Shown: positions 53,892-63,474 of the stretch, one piece after another | How positions within the stretch are numbered: position 1 is the first letter of the stretch | Layout: every line of letters begins with the position of its first letter | DNA from: Pomphorhynchus laevis | Taxonomy: Eukaryota; Acanthocephala; Palaeacanthocephala; Echinorhynchida; Pomphorhynchidae | Direction: 5' to 3' | Assembly: GCA_012934845.2 (NCBI GenBank) | Contig: WNNJ02002074.1 | Location: forward strand, 1-64,000 | DNA: 64,000 nucleotides | The notes under the pieces: generated by a model | Told to the model about the DNA's origin: nothing | Database searches by the model: none | Seen by the model: only the letters and a program-made list of their open reading frames with translations | Made by a program: the position numbers and the translations under genes

Positions 53892-55054
53892 GGATCAGAG
53901 GTAGAATTTCCCCCCCGGGGGGAAAATTCTACCTCTGATGAATAAAAAAATAAAAAATAAAAAAATAAAAAATAAAAAATAAATACATAAATAAATTAAA
54001 AAAAATAAATAAAATAAATAAATAAATAAAAATCGTTAATCATATTAAACTTTTATTAAATCAAAAATTATATACTGATATTTCTCACGATTGTTATAAA
54101 ATAAACAAAACTCTTTAAGGAAATTGGGTCTATATGTAGTTAATACCCCTTTCTGCTTCTTTATTTCGTTTTTTATTTGGCCGTTAAAGGACTCCACAGA
54201 CTGAGTATGAGCACCAGTATTTTTATCAACAAAATTATATTTATGACATACTGTCTTATGTTCATATCCATTTTTATTTAATCTGCTATACGACTTGTGC
54301 TCGTCGGTCATTATAGTCGAATGGGGAAGCACTTGTGAGGATATTATGGGTAGAATAGTGGTTTGTGCTTTATCCGCGATTACTCTAGCAAAGGATCTTT
54401 CAATTTTATCCCCGACCTCGACAATACACAAAGCGTCGGTTCTGTTTGTGTAAGATCTTCCACGATGAGACTTACACTTGTAATTTAACATGGTTTCATC
54501 TATTTGCACTATTTTTCCAGGGCCACCAAGTTTATCTTCACTAAAATCAGTTTCCGGTATCAACTTATTAAGTTTATAAAAAATTTTTCTAATGGTCCGA
54601 TCCGATGTAATTTTAGAGGCTATTATTGAGTGTGTTGGCTGCTTCACACATTTCTTGATTAACACACGTAAAATAGTTCTAATATCAATCGAAAACCCAT
54701 CAAAAAAACTTCCCTTTCGTATTGAAATGTATTTTTTTAAGTTTGTGCAGCCATTCTTATAACACCTCCAACCATATCCATCAATAGAACGTTTATAAAG
54801 ACTAAGCTTCATATAAGTATCACAGATAATGCATTTCATAGACCGAACTAAATACCTTGAATCAAACAAGTGGTCTATAAAATCTTGCTGTGTTGAGCTA
54901 ATTATTAGCTGTTCGTAGTGATCTAGGTTATCCATGGGGTAAATCTGAATTTTTTTATTTATAGTTTAGGAGGAAAAAAAGTAGCTGTTCGTAGTGATCT
55001 AGGGGGGGAAATTTTACCTCTGATCGCCTAGGGGGAAAATTCTACCTCTGATCC
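53892..55054 (-). mobile_element. Merlin-superfamily DNA transposon, apparently complete
   Basis: 1163 bp, bounded by terminal inverted repeats GGATCAGAGGTAGAATTT followed by a C run (left) and its complement (right), and flanked by the 8-bp duplication AAGAATTT. Both termini carry a second subterminal copy of the repeat: inverted at the left (53917-53940) and direct at the right (55012-55023). The one open frame (54935-54045) encodes the transposase. It lies inside the LTR fossil, cutting its protease-to-RT region, so it is younger than that element. AAAATAAATA-rich sequence (53941-54040) follows the stop codon. Confidence 0.93.
54045..54935 (-). CDS. Merlin (IS1016/ISXO2-like) DDE transposase, open frame
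   Basis: 296 codons from ATG to stop, uninterrupted. An N-terminal zinc-ribbon-like cluster has C35, C38, C58 and C63 (MKCIICDTY, GWRCYKNGCTN). A helical DNA-binding part (SDRTIRKIFYKLNKLIPETD) leads into the DDE catalytic domain: D146 in IVQIDETMLNYKCKSHRGR, D211 in TIMTDEHKSYSRL, E248 in GAHTQSVESFNGQIKNE. The H-T-x-S-V-E-S motif is that of the ISXO2-like domain. Length and order match Merlin transposases (about 270-330 residues), which cut and paste with 8-9 bp target duplications. All three catalytic acids and the cysteines remain, so the protein may be functional. It was probably inserted recently. Confidence 0.93.
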   Translation of the reverse strand: MDNLDHYEQLIISSTQQDFIDHLFDSRYLVRSMKCIICDTYMKLSLYKRSIDGYGWRCYKNGCTNLKKYISIRKGSFFDGFSIDIRTILRVLIKKCVKQPTHSIIASKITSDRTIRKIFYKLNKLIPETDFSEDKLGGPGKIVQIDETMLNYKCKSHRGRSYTNRTDALCIVEVGDKIERSFARVIADKAQTTILPIISSQVLPHSTIMTDEHKSYSRLNKNGYEHKTVCHKYNFVDKNTGAHTQSVESFNGQIKNEIKKQKGVLTTYRPNFLKEFCLFYNNREKYQYIIFDLIKV

Positions 55055-55974
55055 AAGAATTTTGAAGGAATCAAAATTGTGTTTAACGGCAAGCGATCCA
55101 CATTACAAATATGCAACGATATACAACATATGAAAGTAGAAGCGCTTGCCTCTTCGCATTCATTAGCCAGGACACAAAGCCGATTGTGACAAGATACAGA
55201 TTCTATTCACAAGAAGATAGAGAATTCGTACAGATCGAAGTAAAACGAATGTTGGATGATAAAATAATCGAAGCTAGCAATTCGCCATGGAGATCGCAGG
55301 TGGTTGGAGTGAAAGGTACACACAAAATACGACTTGCAATTGATTATTCTACAACGATAAATAAATTTACACAATTAAATGCCTATCCACTTCCTAACGA
55401 TAAGAGAGATATCGCAATATAACGTGTTCAGCGCAGTTTATTTAAGTATTACTTATCACCAGCTGGTTATACAAGAAGAAGATAAACCGATGATAGCTTT
55501 CGAGGCATGTTGTAGGCTCTACCAGTTCCGTCGGATTCCTTTTGGTGTCACTAATGAGCCGCAAGTTTTTCAACGAATTATGGACCAATTTATAGAAGAG
55601 AATAAGCTAGAAGGGGTTTTTGCTTATATGAACAATGTTACTATTTGTGGAAAGAACAAATAAAACCACGATAAAAATCTTAAATAGTTTAATAATGTAT
55701 CGGAAAAGATAGGATTATCGTTCATAATACAAATGCGAATTCGCGAAGCACACCATAAGTATTTTAGGATATCGGATTGGAATGGGTCAAATATCGCCGG
55801 ATCCGGTTAGACTTCAAGGCCTATGAAATCTAAAACCTCCTACGAACAAACATCCGATAAGACGATGTCTCGGATTATATTCGTATGATTCCCGGTGGAT
55901 TCAGCGAAAATATCAAAATTGTCGAGATCAAATATTCCCGCTGAAGGGATAATCACTGGAAGCTTTTCATAATC

Positions 55975-56110
55975 TGATATATAAACTAATATATATAACT
56001 AATATATTAAAACTAATATATAAAACTAATATATAAACTAATATATATACAAAACTTATATATATAAACTAATATATATACTTATAAATAATATAATATA
56101 TATTATAATA
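55975..56110. repeat. AT-rich microsatellite at the LINE 5' junction
   Basis: Repeated ACTAATATATA words. It marks the border between the LTR fossil and the 5'-truncated LINE. Confidence 0.75.
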
Positions 56111-58110
56111 TACTTCCTCTTAACTATCTCTCTCCCTATGATCTCTGCATTCTGTTTGATTCTGAAATTACTTCGATCCTCAATAACCTTCTGCCTAGTA
56201 GACTTCGACGTTCCCAGCGCTTGCGCCATGCTCCCTGGTTCGATTCTGACTGTAGTCTTTCTAAGCGTCGACTCCGTCACTCTTTTCGTATGTATAAACG
56301 CTTTCTTAAACGTTCTCCCAACTCACTCCCTCTAAATCTTCGTGATTCCTACTTTTCTCAACGCCGTTCACATCTCATTCTTATACGTACTAAACGTACT
56401 CTCTTTTGGCAAAATCAACTCGAGTCATCTTCCAACTCTAAATCTCATTGGAAAATCTTAAACTCGATTCTTTCACGATCATCTACCCCATGTAATATAA
56501 ATCCTGATGAATTTTCTTCTTATCTACAAACTAAGCTATCAAATTTACTTTCCCTACTACCCATACCCCCTTGTACCCACTCTTCTCTTTAAATACTTCC
56601 CTCCCAGAACTATTCCACCTTCTTCCCGTTTCGTCTGATGAAGTTTCTTCGGTTCTGCTGTCATTACCTAATAAAACCTCTCCTTCTGACCCAATTCACA
56701 CTCACTTGCTTAAAAATATCTGCTCCTTTATCTTACCCTTTTTAACCACATTGTTCAACTCGTCCATCCGTAGCCGTACATTTCCTTCCATCTGGAAATC
56801 CGCCACTGTTCGTCTTCTCATCAAAAAGCAATCTCTCGACTCCTCACTACCATCTTCGTACCGTCCTATTTCACTTCTCCCAACCCTCTCTAAACTCCTT
56901 GAGCGTCTCGTTCTTAAGCAAGTTAATACATATCTCTATTCCTCTAACTTATTTCCTCCCTTCCAAGCCGCTTTTCGCTCTAATTATTCTACCGAAATTG
57001 TATGTCTTAAAGTTTATAACGACTTACTCATATCGCGCGATCATAAATTATGTAGTGTCATAGTTTCTCTTGATCTATCGTCTGCTTTTGACATTGTCGA
57101 TCACTCGATTCTTCTCCATCGCCTTCGTCATGATTATGGCTTCTCTTTACCCAGTGTATCATGGTTTTCTTCATATCTATCAAACCGTACATTTCGCGTA
57201 TATTCTAACTCTTCTCTCTCCCATCCTTCGTCCATTCCGTCCGGTGTTCCACAAGGCTCCGTATTAGGCCCTATGCTTTTCTCTCTTCTTCTCGGTGATT
57301 TGTCTTCGATTTCTCATAAATTTAACTTCCATGTTATGCAATATGCTGATGACATTCTCATCTATGCTCATGCACCTTTTTATCGTATTCACGATCTTAG
57401 TGTTTCTGCTTCCGACTGTCTTGTATCTATTTCCAATCATCTTTCTTCCCTTCGCCTTTCTCTGAATCCTGATAAATCCAAAATTATGTTGATCCTGCTT
57501 CGACGCCTCGGCTTCAAACTTCCCTCCGTATCATTAAATTCTACAATTCTGCCTATCGTTGATAATCTCGTTTTCCTAGGCTTCCATTTTGACAACCGAT
57601 TTTCACTTAAACCTTTCGTTCGAGATAAAATACGCTCATCTACCTTGATACTCCGCAACCTCCGTCAAGTTTGTAGATTGATCGATTTACCTTCTTGTAT
57701 GACTCTCATATCTTCTCTCCTTTTTTCTAGACTCGATTATTGTCTTAGTCTATTTTCCAACTCACCTAAATCCACTCTTCTTCCCCTACAACGCATCGTC
57801 AACGCAGCTGTCCGAATTCTCCTCCGTCTTCGTCGTTTTTATCATACATCCTACCATCTTGCTTCTCTCGATTTCCCAACAATTTATTGTCGTGTTCAAA
57901 TTCGTCTTCTTATCGTTGCTTTCCGCCTTGTAACTTTTCATACCCCTTCATTTCTCAACCTTCCTTTTCTTGATAATTCTTGTTCTGTTTACTGTTCCTT
58001 GCGTTCATGTAATTCCCTTCTTTTACATGTCCCAAACTACTCTACCTCCTTTGGACTCCGCTCCTTCCTGGTGGCTGCTCCTCCATCGAAAATTTGTCGG
58101 CGGATGCTTT
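56100..58110 (+). mobile_element. L2/CR1-like LINE, 5'-truncated, nested in the LTR fossil
   Basis: Plus strand. It starts in the linker between endonuclease and RT (56221-56592: APWFDSDCSLSKRRLRHSF..), has one frame change near 56575, then the long RT frame. It ends near 58110, where integrase-type sequence of the host fossil resumes (K-V-Q-S-L-L-E-I-H-R-H-L-C-H). It is a subfamily different from the copies at 33560 and 49005, which are closer to each other. Little decay in the RT suggests it is among the younger elements here. Confidence 0.85.
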
Positions 58111-58136
58111 GTCACGTTCAGTATGTGGATCGATGA
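56571..58136 (+). CDS. LINE (L2/CR1-like) reverse transcriptase, long open frame
   Basis: 521 codons without a stop. The first codons are in the LINE linker; the true frame joins from 56221 by a single shift, so this is a partial ORF2. RT motifs in order: SYRPISLLPTLSKLLERLVL, FPPFQAAFRSNYSTEI, VIVSLDLSSAFDIVDHSILL (first Asp), IPSGVPQGSVLGPMLFSLL, FHVMQYADDILIYAHAP (catalytic Asp pair), LSLNPDKSKIMLI, NLVFLGFHFDNRFSLKPFV. A thumb and C-terminal region follow (RLDYCLSLFSNSPKSTLLPL, SLRSCNSLLLHVPNYS). All RT catalytic residues are present. The endonuclease domain is missing by truncation, so the copy cannot move alone. The last ~10 codons may already read host-element sequence. Confidence 0.88.
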   Translation: MYPLFSLNTSLPELFHLLPVSSDEVSSVLLSLPNKTSPSDPIHTHLLKNICSFILPFLTTLFNSSIRSRTFPSIWKSATVRLLIKKQSLDSSLPSSYRPISLLPTLSKLLERLVLKQVNTYLYSSNLFPPFQAAFRSNYSTEIVCLKVYNDLLISRDHKLCSVIVSLDLSSAFDIVDHSILLHRLRHDYGFSLPSVSWFSSYLSNRTFRVYSNSSLSHPSSIPSGVPQGSVLGPMLFSLLLGDLSSISHKFNFHVMQYADDILIYAHAPFYRIHDLSVSASDCLVSISNHLSSLRLSLNPDKSKIMLILLRRLGFKLPSVSLNSTILPIVDNLVFLGFHFDNRFSLKPFVRDKIRSSTLILRNLRQVCRLIDLPSCMTLISSLLFSRLDYCLSLFSNSPKSTLLPLQRIVNAAVRILLRLRRFYHTSYHLASLDFPTIYCRVQIRLLIVAFRLVTFHTPSFLNLPFLDNSCSVYCSLRSCNSLLLHVPNYSTSFGLRSFLVAAPPSKICRRMLCHVQYVDR

Positions 58137-59429
58137 AAGTTCAGAGTTTGCTGGAGATTCATCGTCATCTCTGTCACCCCGGTGTATCCCGTTTGGCTCA
58201 TTATGTGCGAAATAAAAATCTCATATTCAATGGAGGAAATTAAAAAAGTTTACAACGTTACTGTGATATATGCTGCGAATTTAAACCATAATTTATGAAA
58301 ATACCTGAATCCTATGCAACACGCTCTTTTGAGAGACTCATCATGGATTTCAAAGGACCAATTCCGTCAATATCAAAAAACAAATACATTTTTGTAGTAA
58401 TAGACGAGTACTCACGTTTTCCGTTTGCATTCGCTTGGAAGGACATGACAGTCAAGACCGTGAGTGAAAATGGAGATATTCGCAATTTTTGGAATTTCAT
58501 CGTAGTACAATCAGACAGGGGCCCGTGCTTTATTTCCGCTGAACTATGAGAATTGTTACGCAGCCTTTCGGTACCAATGAGTTTCGCAAATCCATACCAT
58601 CCGAAGGGAAATGGCCAGTGCGAATGCTATAAAGGCATTCTATGGAAATCAATCGAAATGGATTTGCGCACCAAGTAATTACCGAGTCTATTGGGAAAAA
58701 TCGCTGAAAGGATCACTACAAACTACACATGCCTTATTGTCTACAGCTACAAATTTGACACCACATGAAAGGTTTCTAGGATTTTCAAGAAAGTCTTTCT
58801 GTCAATCGAGCATTCCTCTATGTCTACCGATAGGGACATCTGTGTTCGATAAAAGGCATAAGGTTCTAAATTCGATAATGAGTGTGAACATGCAATAATA
58901 CTGCAAAATAATCAGTTCAGCGCATACGTTTAGTATCAGAGTGGACATCGGGGGAGTGTCGATCACAGATGTACACACAGACAGGTGTCGTTAGGATCAA
59001 AAACGAATAACTGGTCGACAGATGATTACACAATTGATGAAGAACCAGAGACATAATCAGGAACTGAAGAGGATGGTATCATAAATAGAGAAAATAATAT
59101 TACATCAACAGTATAAAGATCAAGTACCGACAGTGGAAAACGACGTTTATGGTGAAGTCACGGAAGAAAATCAATCGAGCCGTCTCAATCGCGTTAGAAG
59201 ACCTCCACCGTACATGGATCGATACTATTAGTGGGTAAGAATGTAGTGATTGTTTAATACGACAATCGTTGAGTGTTGTCACTGGATCATCATTGTGCAT
59301 GTATTGTGCTTATGATTCTTATTGTTATATTTGTCAGCCATTATGCATGCGGCAACTACAAGGAAACTGTAATTTATCACTATATAACTGTTTTCAGCTA
59401 TATATGAACTATTTTGTATTTTGAAATGT

Positions 59430-60245
59430 TGGTGCAGTTTTCGTCTAGTAAAGCTTCAGAAGTAGTGTTTTCGAACACTTTGGGTGAAAATTTAAACAGT
59501 TGCGGAGCTTTAAAAGGAAACAATTCAAGCAAAATAGACATTTCGAAAGGTAAAACGTTAATTTCTTATACAATTCCTTAGAAAGCAAGTAAGTGATTTT
59601 TCTGCTGTTAATTTCCTGGTGAGGGGGTACTCCCTTAATTCGTAAACTAAAAAACCTTATTGTTATCTTAATGTCACAACATCTGAAAAGGCACAATTTA
59701 TTTAATGTCTTTCTAAGACCATTTATTGCTAAGTGTGCCAACAACCGAATCCTGTTCAATTCTGTCAAATTTTATGAATCGGAAATAAAAATTTCCTTCG
59801 CTACCTCTGATATTGCGAAGGATTATGAGATCTTCTTCGATTCAAATCTGAAACACCAAGGTTCAATTCACTGTAAACCTATTCTAGCAGCTGTCAAAGT
59901 GAACAATCTTCTTCCGAATCTAGAGGAGAATGATATCGAAGTTCTGAATAAAATTTACAAAATTTCAAACTTCCGGTCTGTCATGTGGAAAAGTGGATTT
60001 CCACTTCCTGTAGGTTTCTGATCATCCCCTATCGAGCATGCCGAAACCCTTGCTGAATCGTCATATAATCCCTTTTTAGGGTACAACTTACGTTTTACAG
60101 TTATGAGTGCAGAGGATCTTACCTACCCCACTGTAACACATGCCATAAGTGGGGACACTGGGCCTCAAACTGCTGCAGATCAAAGACCTGTGGAGTCTGT
60201 AGTCTCCCATCATGCAAAAGTATTGGTTCCGGGGAGAAGTGCGTT
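59430..60245 (+). mobile_element. LINE ORF1 (gag-like) fragment, 5' end only
   Basis: Plus strand. ORF1 begins at about 59428 (LVQFSSSKASEVVFS..). The readable part is 59671-60021: KRHNLFNVFLRPFIAKCANN, KISFATSDIAKDYEIFFDSN, HCKPILAAVKVNNLLP. Broken zinc-knuckle sequence follows (CNTCHKWGHWASNC and CGVCSLPSC) and ends at 60245. It matches ORF1 at 31273-30133 along its whole length. Unlike most LINE fragments it keeps the 5' end and has lost everything after the zinc knuckles, so it was cut by a later deletion or rearrangement. It starts where the LTR fossil ends. Confidence 0.8.
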
Positions 60246-61956
60246 TTACCCGTTCTATTGATAATTGTTAATATTAATTGTTATTATTAATTATTGATTA
60301 ATTTTCCTTTTTAATTATTCCACTTTTGTTTCTATCATAGAATTTACATTTATTTAATTTTACAACTTTGAGTTCTTCAAACTTATTCAAATTTTTAATT
60401 TAAATAAGTTTTAATTTAATTTTTAATTTGATTTTTAATATTTCTAGTAAACTTTTGTTCTAACAATGATGTTGGACAATGTTAATTGAATGTTGAATCT
60501 TTAAATAAATTGAAATCGAAAAAGATCATTGAACTAACTTATATAATTTTAAAACTTTACAATAATTAAAATGTCGACTGATAGCATAATTGATATCAGT
60601 TATGCTTTTATATCATAACTAATACAAGTATTACATTTAATATATTGCAATTTAAAATACAATATGCAATTGCTAGTACAAATCATTTACGCTGTCTAAA
60701 TAGTGTCAATTATATGTCCAGATATTTAAATAGCTTTATAAATATTTTAATGAATATAGAAATATTTATTAAAATAAATAATTAAACTTTAATGTTTTTA
60801 AAATATTTCACATTACAACCAAAAGTAATAGAAATATTTCTTTATCAATTTTATAATTAAAATAAATAATAAAACTGCACTATTTTTATAATATTTCACA
60901 TTATACAGTATTTCGTATTTTTTTTGTAATGGAAGATTAAACACAGACACATCTACATTAGTTTTTACTCTATAAGGCGTGTCTAATTTTAGTTTTCTAT
61001 TCCTAATTTTTAGTCCTCTGTTTATATTTCTAAAATATTTTTGTATCTAGTGCAAGGTATTAAATTTAGTGCGAAATCAAAAGTTTTGACAAAACAAGAA
61101 TATTAAATTCAAATGTTTATGCAAAGGATTTACATTGCTACTCAATACGTATGTATTTTAGTCCTATTTTGGAAACAAACACTAGTGCGATTTCTCTTAC
61201 ATATTTTAAACTGAATATGGCCACATTCCTCTATGGCTCGTACTATTCAATTGTACAATCTATTCTACATAGTTTTACTATCACATGACTCATAAGGTCC
61301 ATATATATAGCAGGTATTCGCGTATTTTTCAAGCGTATACACCTTATTGCTAGCAGCTTCAAATTGTAAGTTAACTGTTTAATATGTCGTTTTGCGCTTT
61401 AGTAAAATAATGAAAATAAAATGCAGATAGCGTTTCTTTTAATTTAAGTATTTTATCAATGGAATTCTATTTTGATATTTTTTAAATTTTGATAATTAAC
61501 TAATCATTTTATAAATATAACAATATTTTTAATTAGTAGAAATACACTTTCGGTTGCTCTCTAATATACAATCAAAACTTCAGAGTATTTTGTTTAATGC
61601 ATTAAATTAAATTTTCAATTTAAACTTTTGACTCTTGATAAACTCCGGGTTATTACTCTTCCAATTTTCTCTTCGATTTATTTATACTGTAATTATCAAA
61701 GAATCAGTCATGACTAAAATAACGATTAAAAGTATCTTTGAATGTTCAATACGTTAACCAAATACGTTAGCCGTTAACCATCGGATAACTGAATTCACGT
61801 ATTTAGCACTATAAATTTAAAAATATAAATACTATATTTTCAATATAGATATGTCTTAATATTTAGGTAATAATTCTCTAAAAATTCAATTTTCATGAAG
61901 TAATTAATGCATAATAGACGATGTTTAAAATAGTTGATACTGATCCATTATTGATA
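60246..61956. other. AT-rich DNA, no gene seen
   Basis: No gene supported. A diverged direct repeat with AATAGAAATATTT and TATTTCACATTA words lies at 60745-60905. Near 61783 a decayed copy of the PLE-linked terminal word appears (GGATAACTGAATTCACG). Confidence 0.45.
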
Positions 61957-62125
61957 AATAATTATTGGAGCTGGATCAAAGGAAAGAAGAAATTATTTTT
62001 GATATTTCGCTAACTTCTGTTAGCATCTTCAGAAAAATACTGTAATTTTCTGAAGATGCTAACAGTAGATGGCGAAATATCAAAAATAATTTCTACTTTC
62101 CTTTGATCCAGCTCCAATAATTATT
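61957..62125. mobile_element. Foldback MITE, 169 bp, arms of about 80 bp
   Basis: The left arm starts AATAATTATTGGAGCTGGAT and the right arm is its complement, ending ATCCAGCTCCAATAATTATT. Inner arm words are TTTTTGATATTTCGC, CTGTTAGCATCTTCAGAAA and their complements; the loop is only a few bases near 62041. No coding capacity. An older half copy lies at 15030-15115. The length and near-perfect arms suggest a recently inserted non-autonomous foldback element. Confidence 0.85.
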
Positions 62126-62799
62126 AATAGACGATGTATCATAAATAAGACAATAGGCCATCAGTAGGAACTGATATATTATTAGATTTATATACGATGC
62201 ATGAATATAAATCTAGATCACTAATAATTTTAATTTTTTAAGATAAACAATAAATTCTTAATAGTCTTTTACGAATAAGACTCTTTATTCTTGTTTTATG
62301 GTCTATCAGTACAAAATTGACAGTTATTTCTATCTTCGGAAAATAATCAAAATGCATTCAGATTATCATAAAATATAATATTATAAACATATAAAATATA
62401 ATATATTTTATAAAATATCACTATTGTCACTATCATATGCATACATGGTTCATGTATGATTCATACATAGTAACGCTTTTTAAAATCATCACTCATTAAA
62501 GTGATATGAATCGCTCTTCATATATAATGATCTTTAAAAGTATCGGAAAACAAAATAAAAAAACATCCATGTATTTTGATAAATCCCATTTTTAGTTTAT
62601 TTTCAGCTAAATATGTAAATGTTTAGTTTGAAGCATAAATTAAAATTCTATTTATAATAAAATGCCGTATTAATTTTATTTTGATATTATTTTCGAAATA
62701 TTAAACTTGAATACCTTTGATTAATAAAGCGAGCAACAAAAGTTGTGGTTAAAATGTTTAATAAAACCAATCTTTATTTTTAATTTAGAATACATAATA
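62126..62799. other. AT-rich DNA, no gene seen
   Basis: No gene recognised. Imperfect TCATACAT/ATGTATGA palindromes at 62430-62470. Confidence 0.4.
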
Positions 62800-63465
62800 T
62801 ATAAATTATATAAGAAATATATAAAGTTATAATATTTATACATTATAACTTATATATAATAATTAAATAATAAGTTATTATATATAATTTATAATATTTA
62901 TATATTATAAATTATATTATATATAAAGCTTATTAAATAGCTTAGAATATTTATATTAATATTTGTTATTAAAAATTTTGAAATAATAAATTAATTTTCA
63001 TTTATATAATATATATTATTATGCTTATATCATTATAATTATATTTCTAAATCTTATTTTGTAATAATTATCGAAATCTAAATTATTATTTTATGAATTT
63101 ACTAAAAAGTATTATTATAATATAATATTATTTATATATAAAATTATATAATAAGTTATTATATATAATTTATAATATTTATATATTATAAATTATATAA
63201 ATTATTATAAATTATATTATTATATTTATATACAATTAATTAAGCTTATTAAGCTTATTAAATAGCTTAGAATATTTATATTAATATTTGTTATTAAAAA
63301 GTTTTAAATAATAAATTAATTTTCATTTATATAATATATATATATTATTATGCTTATATCATTATAATTATGTCTAATTCTTATTTTGTAATAATTATCG
63401 AAATCTAAATTATTATTTTATGAATTTACTAAAAAGTATTATAATAATATAATATTATTTATATA
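62800..63465 (+). repeat. Tandem duplication of an AT-rich unit of about 325 bp
   Basis: 62985-63135 recurs at 63310-63460 with few differences (AATAAATTAATTTTCATTTA; TTATGCTTATATCATTATAA; AATTATCGAAATCTAAATTA; TGAATTTACTAAAAAGTATT). The preceding TTAAATAGCTTAGAATATTT parts (62934, 63257) are also shared. A two-copy local duplication, non-coding. Confidence 0.8.
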
Positions 63466-63474
63466 AATAATAAA

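Larger units (their letters stand above)
53585..59425 (+). mobile_element. Ty3/gypsy-type LTR retroelement, broken fossil
   Basis: Plus-strand remains of a pol region in the normal order. An aspartic-protease part lies at about 53610-53890, a reverse transcriptase part at about 55065-55660 with decayed sequence up to ~55970, an integrase zinc-binding and core part at about 58130-58900, and a pol C-terminal tail near 59180-59230. About 190 bp of non-coding sequence follow and may be the start of a 3' LTR, but no matching 5' LTR was found, so the ends are uncertain. gag is not seen. The element is broken, with well over five breaks, and looks old. It has been entered by two later elements: a Merlin DNA transposon (53892-55054) and an L2/CR1-like LINE (about 56100-58110). 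Confidence 0.8.

Noticed and set aside
54045-54935. A bacterial insertion sequence or contaminant, because the transposase resembles IS1016/ISXO2
   Set aside because: It has Merlin-type ends and an 8-bp duplication inside a eukaryotic LTR fossil, with AT-rich codon use like its surroundings.
58950-59425. A 3' LTR of the gypsy-type fossil
   Set aside because: No second copy of this sequence was found upstream of 53585, so LTR status cannot be shown. Kept only as a possibility.
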